DNA of 64,000 nt. It comes from Litchfieldella rifensis. GTDB taxonomy: Bacteria; Pseudomonadota; Gammaproteobacteria; Pseudomonadales; Halomonadaceae. The first letter of the stretch is position 1. Each line of letters starts with the position of its first letter. Under the pieces are notes generated by a model. It saw only the letters and a program-made list of their open reading frames with translations, was not told where the DNA came from and did no database searches. The position numbers and the translations under genes are program-made. The DNA lies in the NCBI RefSeq assembly GCF_042646605.1, contig NZ_JBHRUG010000031.1, positions 310,001 to 374,000 of the forward strand, in the 5' to 3' direction. Of the stretch, positions 16,951 to 26,134 are shown one piece after another.

Positions 16951-18225
16951 ATGCATCCAGCCCTGCCCCTGCCGCTATCGACGCCCAACCGCAATCTGGT
17001 GCGCCTGACCATTGTGCGTGGCATCACCTGGACCGGCTTTCTGGCGGCCATCATCTTCGGCATCGAGGTACTGGGTTTCCAGTTGCGAGTGATCCCGGTG
17101 ATCAGCGTCATCGTCGCCATGGGATTGGTCAATGTCGCCACCTGGTGGCGTCTGGGCCGGCCCCGGGCCGTGACCGACACCGAGTATCTGCTGCACCTGC
17201 TCGCCGACGTGGCCGGCTTGACGCTGCTGTTCTATTACACTGGTGGGTCCACCAACCCCTTCATCACCTACTATCTGGTGCCGGTGACCATCGCCGCCGC
17301 CACCCTGCCTTGGCTGTACGCCTGGATCATCGCCAGCGGCGCCATGGCCGGCTATACCTTCCTGATGCTACTCTACGAGCCGGTGCCACAGCTCAGCCAT
17401 GGCGTGGTCGTCGGTGCCATCAGCCTGCACGTGCTGGGCATGTGGCTGAATTTCGGCTTGTCGGCGGGATTGGTGACGTTCTTCATCTACAAGATGGCGC
17501 ATGCCTTGCGCCGGCGTGACCAGACGCTATCGCGCACTCGCGAGACGGCATTGCGCAACGAACAGGTACTGGCAGTGGCTACGCAGGCGGCGGGTACCGC
17601 CCACGAGTTGGGCACACCGCTTTCCACCATGGCGGTATTGCTCAAGGAAATGCGTCAGGACGTCTCCGAAAGCTCCCCGTTACGCCAGGACATCGACCTG
17701 TTGCGTACCCAGGTCGATACCTGCAAATCGCGTCTGCAGCACCTGGTGGCCAATGCCGACCGGCGACGCCTGGCGGAACCCGAAGTCAAGACCGCCGAGA
17801 CATGGCTTACCGAAGTCGTTCAGCGCTGGTTGGTCTTGCGCCCGGATGTCAGTCACCGCTTCCAGGTGGCCGAGCGCCGTGGCACTCCCCACCTGGCCGT
17901 CGATGCCACCCTGGATCAGGCACTGATGAACCTGCTCAACAACGCCGCCGACGCCAATCCCGAGAATATCGTGATCAACCTCGACTGGGATGCCGACCAG
18001 GTCATTATCGACATTCGTGATCACGGGCCCGGGGTGGCCATGTCGATCGCCGACCAACTCGGCGATACCTTCGTGTCCACCAAGAGCAAGGGCATGGGTA
18101 TCGGCCTATTCCTGACCCACGCCACCATCAACCGTTTCGGCGGCGGAGTCAGTCTCTACAATCATGAGGAAGGCGGCACCCTGACCGAGGTGAAGCTGCC
18201 TCGACGCGATGCCGATCAGAGTTGA
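16951..18225 (+). CDS. regB: Redox-sensing histidine kinase, RegB/PrrB/RoxS family
   Basis: A 424-residue sensor kinase. About six membrane segments fill the first 185 residues. They include GGSTNPF at about 98-104, the conserved loop linked to quinone sensing in RegB. The H-box AAGTAHELGTPLS carries the phosphorylated His at 218. A conserved Cys (C258 in DTCKSR), at the place of the redox-active Cys of RegB, follows in the dimerisation helix. The ATP-binding N and G boxes are at the C-terminus (NLLNNAADA, GMGIGLFL). ATG 16951 has GGAG five bases upstream. The response-regulator gene follows 36 bases later, and the pair should report respiratory redox state. Confidence 0.92.
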   Translation: MHPALPLPLSTPNRNLVRLTIVRGITWTGFLAAIIFGIEVLGFQLRVIPVISVIVAMGLVNVATWWRLGRPRAVTDTEYLLHLLADVAGLTLLFYYTGGSTNPFITYYLVPVTIAAATLPWLYAWIIASGAMAGYTFLMLLYEPVPQLSHGVVVGAISLHVLGMWLNFGLSAGLVTFFIYKMAHALRRRDQTLSRTRETALRNEQVLAVATQAAGTAHELGTPLSTMAVLLKEMRQDVSESSPLRQDIDLLRTQVDTCKSRLQHLVANADRRRLAEPEVKTAETWLTEVVQRWLVLRPDVSHRFQVAERRGTPHLAVDATLDQALMNLLNNAADANPENIVINLDWDADQVIIDIRDHGPGVAMSIADQLGDTFVSTKSKGMGIGLFLTHATINRFGGGVSLYNHEEGGTLTEVKLPRRDADQS

Positions 18226-18261
18226 GGAAGAGCGCCCGAGATGGGCCATCGAGAGGACACC

Positions 18262-18922
<661 letters not shown>

Positions 18923-18931
18923 CCGTAGGAG

Positions 18932-19708
18932 CTATTGGGCCGTCCACCCCAAGTCGATATTCCAGCTTGCCCCGGTCACCGCGCCGGCGGCGTCCGACGC
19001 CAGGTAGGCGGCCAGTGACGCCACCTCCGAAGGATCGATCAGGCGCTTGATAGCGGCATTCTTGAGCATGATCTGCTCGATCACTTCCTGCTCCTCCATG
19101 CCGTGCATGCGTGCCTGGTCGGCGATCTGGTTGTCGACCAGCGGTGTCTTCACATAAGCGGGACAGATGGCATTGGCGGTGATGCCGAGCGCACCGCCCT
19201 CCAGCGCCGCCGTCTTGGTCAACCCGACCATGCCATGCTTGGCACTGATATAGGCCGCCTTACCGGGCGATGCCACCTGGGCATGCACCGAGGCGATGTT
19301 GATGATGCGTCCCCAACCCGCCTTGCGCATATAGGGCCAGGCCGCCTGGGTCAGCAGGAAAGGCGCGGTCAGCATCAGGTCGAGTATCTGGCGCCATTTG
19401 GCTTCGGGAAACTCCTCTATGCTTGCCACATGCTGGATACCGGCATTGTTGAGCAGGATATCGAGATGCCCGAAGCGCTTGACTGCCTCGGCCACTGCCG
19501 CGCGACAGGCATCGGCCCCGGTCAGGTCGGCCTCGAAGAAGGCGGCGCCCGCCGCATCGGCTATCGCCTTGCCGTCGGGATTGTAGTCCACCGCCAATAC
19601 CTGATGCCCCAGGTGACAGAAATGCTTGACGACGGCCTCACCGATGCCGCTGGAGGTGCCTGTCACCAAGGCCACGCGAGGGATGGTCGGCTGGGAAGTG
19701 GGGCTCAT
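18932..19708 (-). CDS. bdhA: 3-hydroxybutyrate dehydrogenase
   Basis: A 258-residue short-chain dehydrogenase that oxidises (R)-3-hydroxybutyrate to acetoacetate with NAD+. The nucleotide motif TGTSSGIG is near residue 16, NNAG near 87, and the catalytic YxxxK as YISAKHG near 155. Family-typical features of bacterial 3-hydroxybutyrate dehydrogenases are HAQVASPGKAAY, VKTPLVDNQI and the C-terminal WNIDLGWTAQ. AGGAG lies six bases before the ATG. With acetoacetyl-CoA synthetase at 26550 it would feed polyhydroxybutyrate breakdown products back to acetoacetyl-CoA. The two genes are not adjacent. Confidence 0.93.
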   Translation of the reverse strand: MSPTSQPTIPRVALVTGTSSGIGEAVVKHFCHLGHQVLAVDYNPDGKAIADAAGAAFFEADLTGADACRAAVAEAVKRFGHLDILLNNAGIQHVASIEEFPEAKWRQILDLMLTAPFLLTQAAWPYMRKAGWGRIINIASVHAQVASPGKAAYISAKHGMVGLTKTAALEGGALGITANAICPAYVKTPLVDNQIADQARMHGMEEQEVIEQIMLKNAAIKRLIDPSEVASLAAYLASDAAGAVTGASWNIDLGWTAQ

Positions 19709-19797
19709 TGTACACTCCTGAAAGTCGAAGGGCTCGGTGGGGAAATATCGTCGTCAGCATAAGCCGAGGGCGGGCCCCGAGGCTAGCGCGCCACGGC

Positions 19798-20253
19798 TCA
19801 AGGCTCTTGCGTATTGTCAACGGCCGGCGTCATGACCCGCTCCAGCAGATGCTGGGCCAGACGATTGGCATCCTGCAGCGAGTCCAGATCGGACAGGTCG
19901 TCGAGCAATGGGCACCGCCACAGCCACGTCTCGTCATCGATAGGTTCCGCGTGAAAGGGATAGCGTCCTCCCGGCAAACTGACCAGCCGTCTCTGCCCTT
20001 CGGCGGGCATGGCCTCCCCCGGAGGCGGCACGATGGCCAGTGACAGCGACAGTGGCGTGATCAGGGCCCCGACCAATTCCTCGCCGACGTCCCCATCCCG
20101 GTGCTGGCCGGGTAATGGCTGAAAGCACAACGCGTCCACGCCCAGGCGAGGATTGCGTTCGGAAGACCGTTTGATGGCCTGGGCATGGCGGTGTTGGTAA
20201 CCACGTGCCAGGCGCTGCAAGCGCGCATATTGTTCAACGCCGAGAGCCTGCAT
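19798..20253 (-). CDS. HybE-like protein (NiFe-hydrogenase assembly chaperone family), orphan
   Basis: A 151-residue protein resembling the HybE/HupJ family of hydrogenase chaperones. The pattern of a conserved LVGALITPLSLSLAIVPP segment near the middle, followed by GRYPFHA and a C-terminal helix, fits the family. No hydrogenase structural or maturation gene is in the window, so this copy is an orphan here. Such orphan copies may have taken on another role, for example in folding or iron-sulfur protein handling; that is inference. It starts at ATG 20253 and is divergent from the SuhB-like gene. Confidence 0.6.
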   Translation of the reverse strand: MQALGVEQYARLQRLARGYQHRHAQAIKRSSERNPRLGVDALCFQPLPGQHRDGDVGEELVGALITPLSLSLAIVPPPGEAMPAEGQRRLVSLPGGRYPFHAEPIDDETWLWRCPLLDDLSDLDSLQDANRLAQHLLERVMTPAVDNTQEP

Positions 20254-20364
20254 GAAAGCGCCCCTACCTTGATGGTGAAAAAACCCAGTATAGAGGATAC
20301 GTAAGCCGGCGACAGGAGCTGTTAGACTGACAACCAGACGCCACCGACACTGTTAGGAGACCCC

Positions 20365-21189
20365 ATGTCACTTGCCAAGCGCCTAGAGGATGCCGTCGAA
20401 ATCGCCCACCAGGCGGGGCAGGTCATTCGCGAGGCCCGCGCCGCACAGGATTTCAGCCAACGCTACAAGAATGGCAGCGAGCTGGTGACCGATACCGACG
20501 TCGCTGTGGACACTCTGATCGCCGAGCATCTCGAGCAGCGGTTTCCCCACGAATCCCGACTGACCGAAGAACTGGCGCCCGATCGCGACGGTCTCGACCT
20601 CCACGCGGCCCTATGGGTGGTGGACCCCATCGATGGAACCGTCAACTTCGCCCATGGTCTGGCCCATGTCGGGGTATCCATCGCCTGGGTCAAGGAAGGC
20701 CGCACGGAACTCGGCGTGGTCCATGCTCCCTTCCTCAACGAGACCTTCACCGCAATACGAGGCGAAGGTGCCTACCGCAACGGCGAACGCATTCGGGTCA
20801 GCCGGCAGACCAGCATGGCCCGCAGCCTGATTGCCACAGGCTTCCCCTACAATCGCGACCGTCGCGTTCCCCTGCTGCGACGTTTTTCCGCCGTGTTGAT
20901 GCACTGTCAGGACATCCGCCGCAACGGCTCAGCGGCGCTGGATCTCTGCGACGTCGCCTGCGGTCGTCTCGATGCCTATTACGAGAGCGTCTCGCCCTGG
21001 GATTTCGCTGCCGGCCTGCTGATCGCGCGGGAAGCTGGGGCTCGCACAGGACACCTGTATCCTTGCCCCACTGGCATCCCCGAGGACCTGTACGGCGAGA
21101 ACATCATCGTCAGCACCCCGGATATCCATGCCGAACTCGCCAAGCTGTTGAAACGCGCCGACGAAGACCGCCTCGAATGGCCGCCATAG
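20365..21189 (+). CDS. suhB: Inositol monophosphatase family protein (SuhB-like)
   Basis: A 274-residue Mg2+-dependent phosphatase. The metal-binding residues are all present: EE in LTEELAP (about 73), the signature WVVDPIDGTVNFAHG starting near residue 90, and SPWDFAAG near 211. Substrates in the family include inositol phosphates, histidinol phosphate and 3'-phosphoadenosine derivatives; SuhB itself also acts in transcription antitermination. Which role applies is not shown. GGAG is five bases before ATG 20365. It is a single gene, divergent from the HybE-like gene. Confidence 0.82.
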   Translation: MSLAKRLEDAVEIAHQAGQVIREARAAQDFSQRYKNGSELVTDTDVAVDTLIAEHLEQRFPHESRLTEELAPDRDGLDLHAALWVVDPIDGTVNFAHGLAHVGVSIAWVKEGRTELGVVHAPFLNETFTAIRGEGAYRNGERIRVSRQTSMARSLIATGFPYNRDRRVPLLRRFSAVLMHCQDIRRNGSAALDLCDVACGRLDAYYESVSPWDFAAGLLIAREAGARTGHLYPCPTGIPEDLYGENIIVSTPDIHAELAKLLKRADEDRLEWPP

Positions 21190-21310
21190 CGCCATGCAAT
21201 GACCAATTTAGCCAGTGCCTATTGGTAAAATCCCACACAGTGGGGAACAATGGCGCTCAACATTTACTCATTTCAGACATTCATCATTTTGCTTTGCAAA
21301 GGAGAACGCC

Positions 21311-21586
21311 ATGTTCGTCGTGATCTTCGGTCGCCCTGGCTGCCCTTTCTGCGTCCGCGCCAAGGAACTCGCCGACAAGCTGCGCGATGCCGGGGCCATC
21401 TCCGGCTATCGTTATGTCGATATCCACGAAGAAGGCATTACCAAGGCCGACATGGAAAAGACCATTGGCAAGCCGGTGAACACCGTGCCGCAGATCTTCG
21501 CCGACCAGACTCACATCGGGGGCTTCACCGAGTTCGACCGGTACGTGCATGATAACGCGTTGATGCCGGCCACCACGCCTCAGTAA
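21311..21586 (+). CDS. grxA: Glutaredoxin 1 (GrxA type)
   Basis: A 91-residue dithiol glutaredoxin that uses glutathione to reduce disulfides, for example in ribonucleotide reductase or OxyR. The redox motif CPFC is at residues 11-14; TVPQIF and GGFTEF mark the glutathione-binding site. The sequence YVDIHEEGITKADMEKTIGKPV closely follows E. coli GrxA. AAGGAG precedes ATG 21311, which makes the upstream in-frame codons irrelevant. A strong terminator follows, so it is likely monocistronic. Confidence 0.94.
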   Translation: MFVVIFGRPGCPFCVRAKELADKLRDAGAISGYRYVDIHEEGITKADMEKTIGKPVNTVPQIFADQTHIGGFTEFDRYVHDNALMPATTPQ

Positions 21587-21619
21587 ACCGGGCCGTTCGA
21601 AGCCTGGCCCTCCGGCCTC

Positions 21620-21650
21620 GATGCCGCCCTTTCGGGCGGCATCGTCGTTT
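21620..21650 (+). terminator. Rho-independent terminator after grxA
   Basis: GATGCCGCCC (21620-21629) and GGGCGGCATC (21634-21643) form a perfect 10-bp stem with a TTTC loop. A short T-rich stretch (GTCGTTT) follows. It is 33 bases after the grxA stop codon. Confidence 0.8.
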
Positions 21651-21753
21651 ACGCATCTCCTCTTGATGTACGTCAAGACGGTGATCGAAAGGACTGTCGA
21701 GACTGTTTTCATCTACCGTAAAGTGACGACTGACGCGTGGAGTGAACGGTTCA

Positions 21754-22731
21754 ATGAAGGCATATCGAAATCTCGAAGGTGTGGCACCGGGACACCACCA
21801 CACGGTTGGCGAACGCCACCGTCAATTGATCGAGTCGACCAGGACCCAGGCAGCGATTCGTACCGCTGTGGTGCACCCTTGCGATCCCGCCTCGCTGGGT
21901 GGCGCTCTCGCTGCCTGGCAAGAGGGCTTGATTGACCCCGTGCTGGTAGGCCCCAGGGAACGTATCGAAACCACGGCCCGGGCTCTCGACAGCTCCTTGG
22001 ACGGCATCGAGTTGATCGATACACCGCATAGCCACGCCTCCGCCGATACCGCCGTGGCATTGGCGGCCAGCGGTAGTGTCACGGCCCTGATGAAAGGAGC
22101 CTTGCATACCGACGAGTTGATGGGCGCGGCATTGTCACGCGATGCCGGCCTGCGTACCGAGCGCCAGATGAGTCATGTCTACGCCCTGGACGTGCCGAGT
22201 TACCCCCTGCCCTTGTTGATTACCGATGCGGCCCTGCATATTGCCCCGGACCTCGTGGCCAAGCGCGATATCGTGCAGAACGCCATCGACCTGGCCCATG
22301 CACTGGGGCTTGAGCGCCCCCGCGTTGCCCTGTTGTCGGCGGTGGAAACCGTCAGGGCCAATATCCCTTCGACCCTGGATGCCGCTGCGCTATGCAAGAT
22401 GAGCGAGCGTGGCCAGATTCACGGTGGCCTGCTCGATGGCCCCCTGGCCATCGATAACGCCGTGTCCCGCGAAGCCGCCCGTCAGAAGGGCATCGTCTCC
22501 GAGGTGGCCGGACAGGCGGACATTCTTGTCGCCCCGGACCTGGAAGCTGCCAATATGATCGCCAAGCTACTGATTTATCTGGCTGGAGCCCAAGCCGCCG
22601 GGCTGGTCGTGGGGGCCAAGGTGCCGATCATGCTGACCAGCCGTGCCGATGATATCGATACCCGGCTAGCCTCGGCAGCACTGGCCCTGCGGCTGGTGCA
22701 TTTCCAATCCCGCAACGAGCGCCGCCCATGA
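21754..22731 (+). CDS. ptb: Phosphate acetyl/butyryltransferase
   Basis: A 325-residue phosphotransacylase of the Ptb/Pta catalytic-domain family, converting an acyl-CoA and phosphate into an acyl-phosphate and CoA. It lacks the large N-terminal regions of E. coli Pta and any MaoC hydratase domain. Segments such as MKGALHTDELMGAAL and GGLLDGPLAIDNAVS match phosphate butyryltransferases and the transferase part of the so-called enoyl-CoA hydratase/phosphate acetyltransferase proteins. ATG 21754 is chosen; GTG 21742 is possible. It overlaps the following kinase gene by four bases (ATGA), so the two are translationally coupled. Confidence 0.85.
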   Translation: MKAYRNLEGVAPGHHHTVGERHRQLIESTRTQAAIRTAVVHPCDPASLGGALAAWQEGLIDPVLVGPRERIETTARALDSSLDGIELIDTPHSHASADTAVALAASGSVTALMKGALHTDELMGAALSRDAGLRTERQMSHVYALDVPSYPLPLLITDAALHIAPDLVAKRDIVQNAIDLAHALGLERPRVALLSAVETVRANIPSTLDAAALCKMSERGQIHGGLLDGPLAIDNAVSREAARQKGIVSEVAGQADILVAPDLEAANMIAKLLIYLAGAQAAGLVVGAKVPIMLTSRADDIDTRLASAALALRLVHFQSRNERRP

Positions 22732-23906
22732 GCCTGCTGGTCCTCAATGGCGGTTCGGCGACGCTCAAGTTCGCCCTCTACCGACGGCAGCAGGTAGTAC
22801 TGCGCGGACGGATCGAACGCATCGGTAGCCGGCCGCAGCTGGTCGCCATCGTGGGCATCGGCAGCACTCTGCGTGACATTGCCTTCACCGGTAACGATCA
22901 CGCCGCGGTGAGTAGCGCGCTGCTCGACTGGCTCGAGGAGCAAGACATGCTTGATGGCCTCGAGGGCATCGCACATCGCATCGTGCATGGTGGCCGCGAC
23001 TTCGCCGATCCCGTGCGCCTCGACCATACGGTCCTGGCCCGGCTCGACACCCTGGTGCCACTGGCACCTCTGCACCAGCCGCAGGCGCTGGCGATTGTAC
23101 GCCATCTCCTGGCCCGTTACCCCGAGGTGCCGCAGATCGCTTGTTTCGACACCGCCTTTCATCGTACCCAGCCCTGGGTCAACCAGCAGTTCGCCCTGCC
23201 GCGCACCCTGACCGAGGAAGGCATCCTGCGCTATGGCTTTCATGGCTTGTCCTATGCCTATATCACCCGACGACTGCGAGAGATGCTGGGAGAAACCGCG
23301 GGTGGCCGGGTCATCGTCGCCCACCTGGGCCAGGGATGTAGCCTGTGTGCCCTACGCGATGGCCGGAGCCAGGCGACATCGATGGGCTTCACCGCCTTGG
23401 ATGGACTGATGATGGGCCGTCGCTGTGGCTCACTCGACCCGGGGGTGATCCTCTACCTGATGCAGCACAAGGGATTCAACGCTCAGGCGGTAGAGCACCT
23501 GCTCTATCACGACAGCGGCTTGTATGGAGTCTCGGGTATTTCCGACGACATGCGTGACCTCGAAGCCAGCGAGCATCCCCATGCCCAGGAGGCCATCGCG
23601 CTGTTCGTCCAGCGAGTGGTCCATGAGATCGGTGCTATGGCCGCGGTGAACGGTGGCCTCGACGCCCTGGTATTCACAGCCGGCATTGGTGAACATTCCC
23701 AGCGTATCCGTGCGGCGATCTGCCAGAGACTCGCCTGGCTGGGTGTGGCACTCGACGAGACGGCCAACCGCCACCACGCCCAGCGTCTGGACAACGGCAG
23801 CGGGCCTTCGCTCTGGATGATTCCCACCGACGAGGAAGAGGAGATCGCCACCGCCAGCCGCACCTTGCTGAGCGACATGACCCCAGGCTCTGGTTTTTCC
23901 ACATAG
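22728..23906 (+). CDS. Acetate/propionate/butyrate-family kinase
   Basis: A 392-residue acyl kinase that would make ATP and a free acid from acyl-phosphate and ADP, or run in reverse to activate acids. The start MSLLVLNGGSATLKF corresponds to the conserved NxGSSSxK loop, with GSAT in place of GSSS. The signature GFHGLSYAYITRR (about 178-190) and the GIGEHS motif near 323 are intact. The length (392) fits acetate or propionate kinase rather than the 355-residue Buk. It is coupled to the phosphotransacylase by ATGA overlap. The acyl group handled by the pair is not settled: acetate, propionate or butyrate/3-hydroxybutyrate are all possible. Confidence 0.88.
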   Translation: MSLLVLNGGSATLKFALYRRQQVVLRGRIERIGSRPQLVAIVGIGSTLRDIAFTGNDHAAVSSALLDWLEEQDMLDGLEGIAHRIVHGGRDFADPVRLDHTVLARLDTLVPLAPLHQPQALAIVRHLLARYPEVPQIACFDTAFHRTQPWVNQQFALPRTLTEEGILRYGFHGLSYAYITRRLREMLGETAGGRVIVAHLGQGCSLCALRDGRSQATSMGFTALDGLMMGRRCGSLDPGVILYLMQHKGFNAQAVEHLLYHDSGLYGVSGISDDMRDLEASEHPHAQEAIALFVQRVVHEIGAMAAVNGGLDALVFTAGIGEHSQRIRAAICQRLAWLGVALDETANRHHAQRLDNGSGPSLWMIPTDEEEEIATASRTLLSDMTPGSGFST

Positions 23907-23993
23907 CGTCGCCCTGGCGTTGAAAGCCCTGCCACACCTTGCGCCTATACTTCCGAATAATCATCAGGGCGCAGCAGAGGGAGAGGGCGTCGC

Positions 23994-24761
23994 ATGCAAC
24001 GGCAAGAGTTTCTGCAGCAGCTGTGGCTCGATTATATTCATCAGCACCCGGAACTGGGGGCGCTGCGCCTATGGCCTCTCGATAGCACGCCGGAGTACCT
24101 GGCACTGCTGACGCTCAACTACGGCCCCTTCGCTGCCGATGCCCTGGTCCCTACCCTGCAGCATTTCGGTTACCGTCCCGTCGACCGTTATGCCATGGCC
24201 GACCGTGGGCTGCTGGTGTCACTGCTGGCCGCTCCCGACGACGGCGCCTGGCTGGTGCTGGGCGAATTGCAACTCGGCACCTTGACACGCCAACCGCGCC
24301 ATTATCTGGAGACCCTGATTGGTCAGACCCCGCTAGAAGAGCGTCGCGGGCAGAATCTGCTGGCGCGTGGCCGCCCCTGGCCGATGCCCGACTGGAATGG
24401 TTTCGAGCAACTGCGCAAGGCCCATCCCCTGGCGGCCTGGCTGTCGGTCATGGGTCCCAGGTTGCACCATGCCGGCTTCGACTGCGAACGCTTGGGCAGC
24501 GACCTGCTTAGCCTGGACCGGCAAATGCAACAAGCCGGCCTGATCGGCAATGCCGACCGCCACCATGGCGTGTTTCCCGTCTCGCCGCTCCTCAACTATC
24601 GCTTCTACCCCACCTGCTCACAACGGCTCCCCTTCGCAGGTGGCGACGAGCATCGCATTTCCCTCGGTGGCCTCGCCCTGGTACAGAAGTGCCTGCCAAG
24701 CAACCAAGAGCGTGCCGCCGAGCTCCTCCTGCCCCAACATACTCGCTGCGAGATCGTTTAG
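23994..24761 (+). CDS. Uncharacterised protein, possibly DUF1338/VOC-like
   Basis: A 255-residue soluble protein. Its opening (FLQQLWLDYIHQHPELG) resembles the start of DUF1338 proteins such as YdcJ/HglS, iron enzymes of the vicinal-oxygen-chelate fold that act on 2-oxoadipate. The segments LLVSLLAAPDD, LGELQL and a final HRISLGGLALVQK would fit successive beta strands of that fold. However, the first metal-binding His expected near the NDHVAFRT-type motif is not visible (the aligned stretch reads PEYLALLTLN). If related, it may therefore be non-catalytic. GAGGGAGAGG precedes ATG 23994. It stands between the acyl kinase gene and a convergent transporter. Confidence 0.5.
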   Translation: MQRQEFLQQLWLDYIHQHPELGALRLWPLDSTPEYLALLTLNYGPFAADALVPTLQHFGYRPVDRYAMADRGLLVSLLAAPDDGAWLVLGELQLGTLTRQPRHYLETLIGQTPLEERRGQNLLARGRPWPMPDWNGFEQLRKAHPLAAWLSVMGPRLHHAGFDCERLGSDLLSLDRQMQQAGLIGNADRHHGVFPVSPLLNYRFYPTCSQRLPFAGGDEHRISLGGLALVQKCLPSNQERAAELLLPQHTRCEIV

Positions 24762-24799
24762 GAGCGTCCGGCTTGACCAATCGTCAGGTCCGGCAGCCC

Positions 24800-26134
24800 C
24801 TAGGCCTGATCCTCGTATGGCTGAGACGAGGTGACTTCCGGCTCGCCGACGAAGGCCAGGGGCTCCGGCTCCAGGTCGAGCTCATACTGCCGAAACTCGT
24901 GCCGTGGATCGAGTTCGCTGATGTAATGCATCGACTCCATGACCGGTACCGCCACATAAGGCTCCTGTTCGACCTCCGGCGCCATTTGTGGCTGGTCGTG
25001 CAAGCGAACCAGGACGAACATCGCCAGCGTCAGCGCCACCGCTCCCAGGAACAGCCACAGACCATCAGGGCCGACGACCTGCATCACCAAGGAGGCGCTG
25101 AAGGGGCCGACAATCGAACCGATACCGTACCAGATCATCAATTTGGCATTGGCCGCCACGGTTTCTGCCGGCTCCAGCCAGTCATTGGTATGCGCCAGGC
25201 TAAGGGAGTACAGCGTATGCAGCATGGCCGTATGGAAGCAGGCCACCACCAGCAGCATCGTGAAGTTGACCCGCGCCGCCGCCGAGATGAACACTCCGGC
25301 AATGGCCATGACCACCGCCATGCACAGGATCACCTTGCGCCGGTCGAAACGATCCGAGATTCGGCCCAGCGACCATTGGGCGCCCAGTGCCACGAGAGTG
25401 GTGATAGCCATGAACTGGGCGGTCTGCGCCGTGCTCAGGCCGATCTCCTGACCATAGAAGGGCGTCATGGCGAAGAAGGCCTGGACCATCAAGCCGGCGA
25501 CGAAAGCGGCGACCAGTCCAACCGGCACGCGCTCATAGAGCACGCGCAGTTTGATCTTCTGAGGCTGTACGTCGCCGGCATGACTCGGCCCGTGAATCCG
25601 ATGAATGGAAAGAGGCACCAACGACAATGCGAATAGCATCCCGGCCACCGAGAACAACACCGAGGTCGCCGGATCCGCGACATTGAGCAGCCACTGGCCA
25701 CCGGCCAGGGATGTGGTCGAGATCACCATGTACCAAGCCAGCACCCGGCCACGGTTTTCGTTGGTCGATTCGCCCGACACCCATGACTCCATGACCATCA
25801 GCAATCCGGCGGTGGCAATGCCACCGAAGAGGCGCCACACCAGCCAGGCCCAGGGATTCACCCACAGGCCATGCAGCATGGCGGTCACCGCCAGCAAGGC
25901 GGCACAGGCCGCAAAGACACGGATATGGCCGACCGCACGAATTCGCTTCTCGAGCCAGTAGCTGCCTACCACGAATCCCAAGGAGAAGGTCGACATCAGC
26001 AAGCCTGCCATCTGCGAAGGGAACCCTTCCAGCGACATGCGCACCCCGAGCAGGGTCATGATCAGACCATGGCCAAGCAGGAAGCTGATTTCACACAGGA
26101 ACAGAATCGGCAAGGTCGCTGGCAAACTGCGCAC
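24800..26134 (-). CDS. MFS transporter, YcaD-like
   Basis: A 444-residue major facilitator superfamily protein with about 12 membrane segments. It has the MFS motif-A-like loop GRISDRFDRRKVILC between segments 8 and 9. Its overall type resembles YcaD and related uncharacterised permeases. The C-terminal 70 residues form an acidic cytoplasmic tail (EVEQEPYVAVP...). The start is assigned to GTG 26134 because AGGGAGG lies exactly five bases before it and the first membrane segment begins straight after; the frame stays open to ATG 26212, which has no ribosome site. Substrate unknown. It is convergent with the DUF1338-like gene and divergent from aacS. Confidence 0.85.
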   Translation of the reverse strand: MRSLPATLPILFLCEISFLLGHGLIMTLLGVRMSLEGFPSQMAGLLMSTFSLGFVVGSYWLEKRIRAVGHIRVFAACAALLAVTAMLHGLWVNPWAWLVWRLFGGIATAGLLMVMESWVSGESTNENRGRVLAWYMVISTTSLAGGQWLLNVADPATSVLFSVAGMLFALSLVPLSIHRIHGPSHAGDVQPQKIKLRVLYERVPVGLVAAFVAGLMVQAFFAMTPFYGQEIGLSTAQTAQFMAITTLVALGAQWSLGRISDRFDRRKVILCMAVVMAIAGVFISAAARVNFTMLLVVACFHTAMLHTLYSLSLAHTNDWLEPAETVAANAKLMIWYGIGSIVGPFSASLVMQVVGPDGLWLFLGAVALTLAMFVLVRLHDQPQMAPEVEQEPYVAVPVMESMHYISELDPRHEFRQYELDLEPEPLAFVGEPEVTSSQPYEDQA

